From: Puffinus mauretanicus
Lineage: Eukaryota > Chordata > Aves > Procellariiformes > Procellariidae
Length of the DNA stretch: 64,000 nucleotides
Direction: 5' to 3'
Assembly: GCA_023333565.1 (NCBI GenBank)
Contig: JAJKFH010003558.1
Coordinates: 124,001-188,000, forward strand
The notes beneath the pieces were generated by a model. The model was not told the DNA's origin and did no database searches. It saw only the letters and a list, made by a program, of their open reading frames with translations. Shown here in pieces: positions 61,641 to 64,000 of this stretch (position 1 is its first letter; every line of letters begins with the position of its first letter). The position numbers and the translations under genes were made by a program.

Positions 61641-62594
61641 CCTTACTGTCATTTCCTTTTGTCTCTAACCTATCAGGGATCTTTGTTTAATTTAAACTCT
61701 AAGACTGCAAGCATTCCTTGCTTTTACATTAAAACCAGTGTATTATAAAAGAAACCTGAAGTTAAGTGGAAAACTCAGAAGGCGTGCTGGGTTCCCATTG
61801 GTGTGGAAATCTGTGTGCCTGGGGTACCACAACACTTTACAGCACTCTGCCTTTCAGCTAAATATCAAAAAGGTGGTGAATTGCATCTTTGCTGAAACTG
61901 CATTGGACCATCTTGTACACCGCTAACTTGGGGTGTTCATGACAAGTGCTAGTGGTGCTGTGTTTAATTAATACACCTTTGTCCTCCGTACCCCATTTAT
62001 TTCTGCTTAGTGACATTCCAGCTGTAACAGAAATGTATGGTTTTGGTCTGTGAGCACATATCCTTGCAATTTTGTCCAGTTGAATTTAATCTCATTTCTA
62101 TTGATCCTCTCCTCCAGGTAGTTTTCATTCTGTAAGGTGTATCTATCCTCTTCCTTTGTACCTCTTAATTTCAGGCTGGCATAACTGCAGAAATGCAAAA
62201 AATGCTAAGTGATGTATGCTCCACCTTCAACCTTAGAGGAACTTGTTTTGGTAATATTCCTTTAAAAAATGAAAAAATCTGCTGTCATTTTTCTTTAGCC
62301 AGCCTGTCTGTTTTACAGTTCTTCTACTAGACTGTACTTTATCCAATTTAATTAATAATGTCTCATGTGATACCAAGCCAGATATTTTACTGAAGCTCAG
62401 ACTGGTGAGATGTACTGTGTTTTTTCCTCTTGAAAGTCACTTCTCAGCAATGAAGGGTGGTTCCTTTGTATATCAGAACAGCCTACAACCAGTGAAAATG
62501 TGTCTTGTTGCATCCTGTTTACCTGTGTGGCTTTAATCATTGTTTTCTTCAAAATTATTCTAAGTTTTGTATGGTAGGGAGGCCAGACTCACAA
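61641..62594. other. Intronic, nothing recognised
   Basis: AT-rich with short frames only. Confidence 0.5.
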
Positions 62595-62700
62595 CCCATT
62601 TTTACAGAAGAGGAGGCTTAATCAAAGCGATACAACTCAGGTAGACGGTACAGAGCGAGGAATAGACATGAATTTTCTCAGGCCTGCCTAGATTACGATG
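62595..62700 (-). mobile_element. Possible ancient MIR/CORE SINE fragment, reverse
   Basis: CCCATTTTTACAGAAGAGGA is followed by GCTTAATCAAAGCGATACAA and GTACAGAGCGAGGAATAGAC. It keeps the order of the inverse MIR consensus (CCCATTTTACAGATGAGGAA, GGTTAAGT..., CAGAGCC.GGA). Divergence is high and a chance match is possible. Confidence 0.5.
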
Positions 62701-64000
62701 ATAATATTACCAAGACTTTTGTTATGTAACTTCTGATCCTAATGAGCCTAGAACTCTCCCAGAACGGTAGAGGTGTGAATATGCCAGATTGACTGCAACC
62801 AGTCTTAGCTATTTCAGGTCTGGTTTATGAAGGCAGGCAAAAACAGGTGTTATAATATCTATAAAATGACTTGGAGGGAAGTATTTGTCCTCTTCATGCT
62901 TCTAGTGGCAATCTACTCTGCTTGTTATTTTTAATGAGGCATCTGTTTCTCAAGAAAATTACCAGAAGGATTTGGCAGCAAAATAGCCTTTTCCATTTCC
63001 CAACAGGAATCTTTTTCCTTTTCCAAACAGAAATCTTAGGCTTTCCAGTCCAAGTTCGTTAGATCTTAAATTAGTGCTTAATTTGGTAAATGTTATCTGT
63101 TTAAATGCTTCTGTGAAATACAGTTTTTTTGAGTAGTATCTTGTTTGTGCAGTGAATGCAGCATTAGGACACAATGAGTTGAGTGTCTGCTGTCAAAACA
63201 GCGATGTCACCAGCTGGCTTGTCAAAGAGTGAAATATTTTGAAGCCTAGTTATGCCAATTGGTTTTGACAGTGGAGTTATATACCCTTTCTCCTTCATGA
63301 CAGATTTGAGAGCAAACATTGTATAGAAGAACACAGTAAGGCTCACAATATTCTGCTGTTTGGTATACCAACAATGTTTTTGACTTTGCAACAGCTGTGC
63401 ATTTAAACTATGCAAACATTTCCTTTAGATTTGTCAATTGGAACAGTACAGCGAACTGCTTTGTAACAGTTGTTTGAACATGGGGTGTTTTCAGGTGTTG
63501 TGAATTGCCCTGTGGACCTAGCTGAAGCTATTCTAATCTCTATCAGCTAAGGACACTGGAAAGTCTTGACTGTCTAAGGACTTGTTGCACTAATGAAATT
63601 AAACAGATGGGGATTTTTCTTTTGCCATTGTTCAGTTAATGCATGACAATGCATTTATGATCTTTAGGGAATGAACTTGAAATTGGGTTTCATGACAAGG
63701 AGTATAATTTTGTTTTTCTTCTAACCTGAAAGAAGCAGTTGCATAATAAACGTAAGATTCACTGGTATATATTTGAAATGTAGACTTCCTTAGTATAATT
63801 TGGGTAATTAACCTATTTTAGCTACTTGGGTCTTGGTATGCTGTGATGATATTATGTCTAGGAAGAAGAGACTGAATTCTGCTCTGACATAGCTCAGTTC
63901 TATTGACTTAAGTGGATTTATGCCAAAAAATAAAAAGGGGCCAGTGAATACACAAATCAGCATTTTGGTGAGTAGCATTTTGTTTCTTATTACGGAAAGG
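62701..64000. other. Intronic to window end, nothing recognised
   Basis: AT-rich, no exon recognised. An 83-codon - frame (63415-63164) has no domain signature. Confidence 0.5.

Larger units (their letters stand above)
27640..64000 (+). other. EPB41L4A: EPB41L4A intron 1 (partial, more than 36 kb)
   Basis: It begins with the GTACGG donor. I looked for an exon continuing the FERM F1 lobe after GIK and recognised none, so the intron appears to continue past the window. Large first introns of this gene class often carry enhancers. Base composition becomes AT-rich after about 28250. Features inside are listed separately; the rest of the intron shows nothing I can name. Confidence 0.75.

Noticed and set aside
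1..64000. tRNA genes, CRISPR arrays, bacterial operons or complete proviruses
   Set aside because: No GGTTCRANYCC-type B box in a clover-leaf context, no regularly spaced repeats with unique spacers, and no gag, pol or env frames beside the LTRs were seen.

Overview
The window looks like nuclear DNA of a bird. It is mostly AT-rich non-coding sequence with one strong CpG island. It carries CR1 non-LTR retrotransposon copies, including copies whose 3' ends keep the CR1-type short tails, and LTR types that I recognise from avian endogenous retroviruses. There are no bacterial or viral operons, no CRISPR array, and no tRNA or rRNA gene that I can see.

Only one protein-coding gene is supported. 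The first coding exon of EPB41L4A (band 4.1-like protein 4A, NBL4, a FERM-domain protein) lies on the + strand at 27541-27639, inside a CpG island of about 2 kb (26255-28250). It ends at a consensus splice donor in phase 0. Everything from 27640 to the window end appears to be intron 1 (more than 36 kb), because I found no second exon. Just upstream of the exon is a well-formed 3' splice site with a branch-point-like TACTAAA. There is also a 16-codon upstream ORF with a good start context and a 12-bp GC-rich tandem repeat. Together they suggest a split and translationally modulated 5' leader.

Layout: 1-26254 is the upstream intergenic flank, or possibly the territory of a divergent antisense transcript. 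It holds several CR1 fragments in both orientations, a MIR-like ancient SINE, and three different LTRs that look solitary. The best of these is a 1140-bp LTR-like insertion (11096-12235) that splits a CR1 copy, flanked by a decayed 5-bp target duplication. 26255-28250 is the CpG-island promoter and exon 1. 28251-64000 is intron 1. It is poor in recent repeats but holds a near-identical 230-bp direct duplication 2.5 kb apart, a 22-bp hairpin, a perfect 20-bp palindrome, a TATC microsatellite, a WD40-like ORF on the - strand and a few very old repeats.

EPB41L4A lies in human 5q22. Much of human 5q is syntenic with the avian Z chromosome, so Z linkage is plausible; this is inference only. I did not find an undescribed multi-gene system. 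The most checkable new observations are the 5' leader model, the dated nested LTR insertion, the intronic duplication, the two hairpins and the WD-like ORF.
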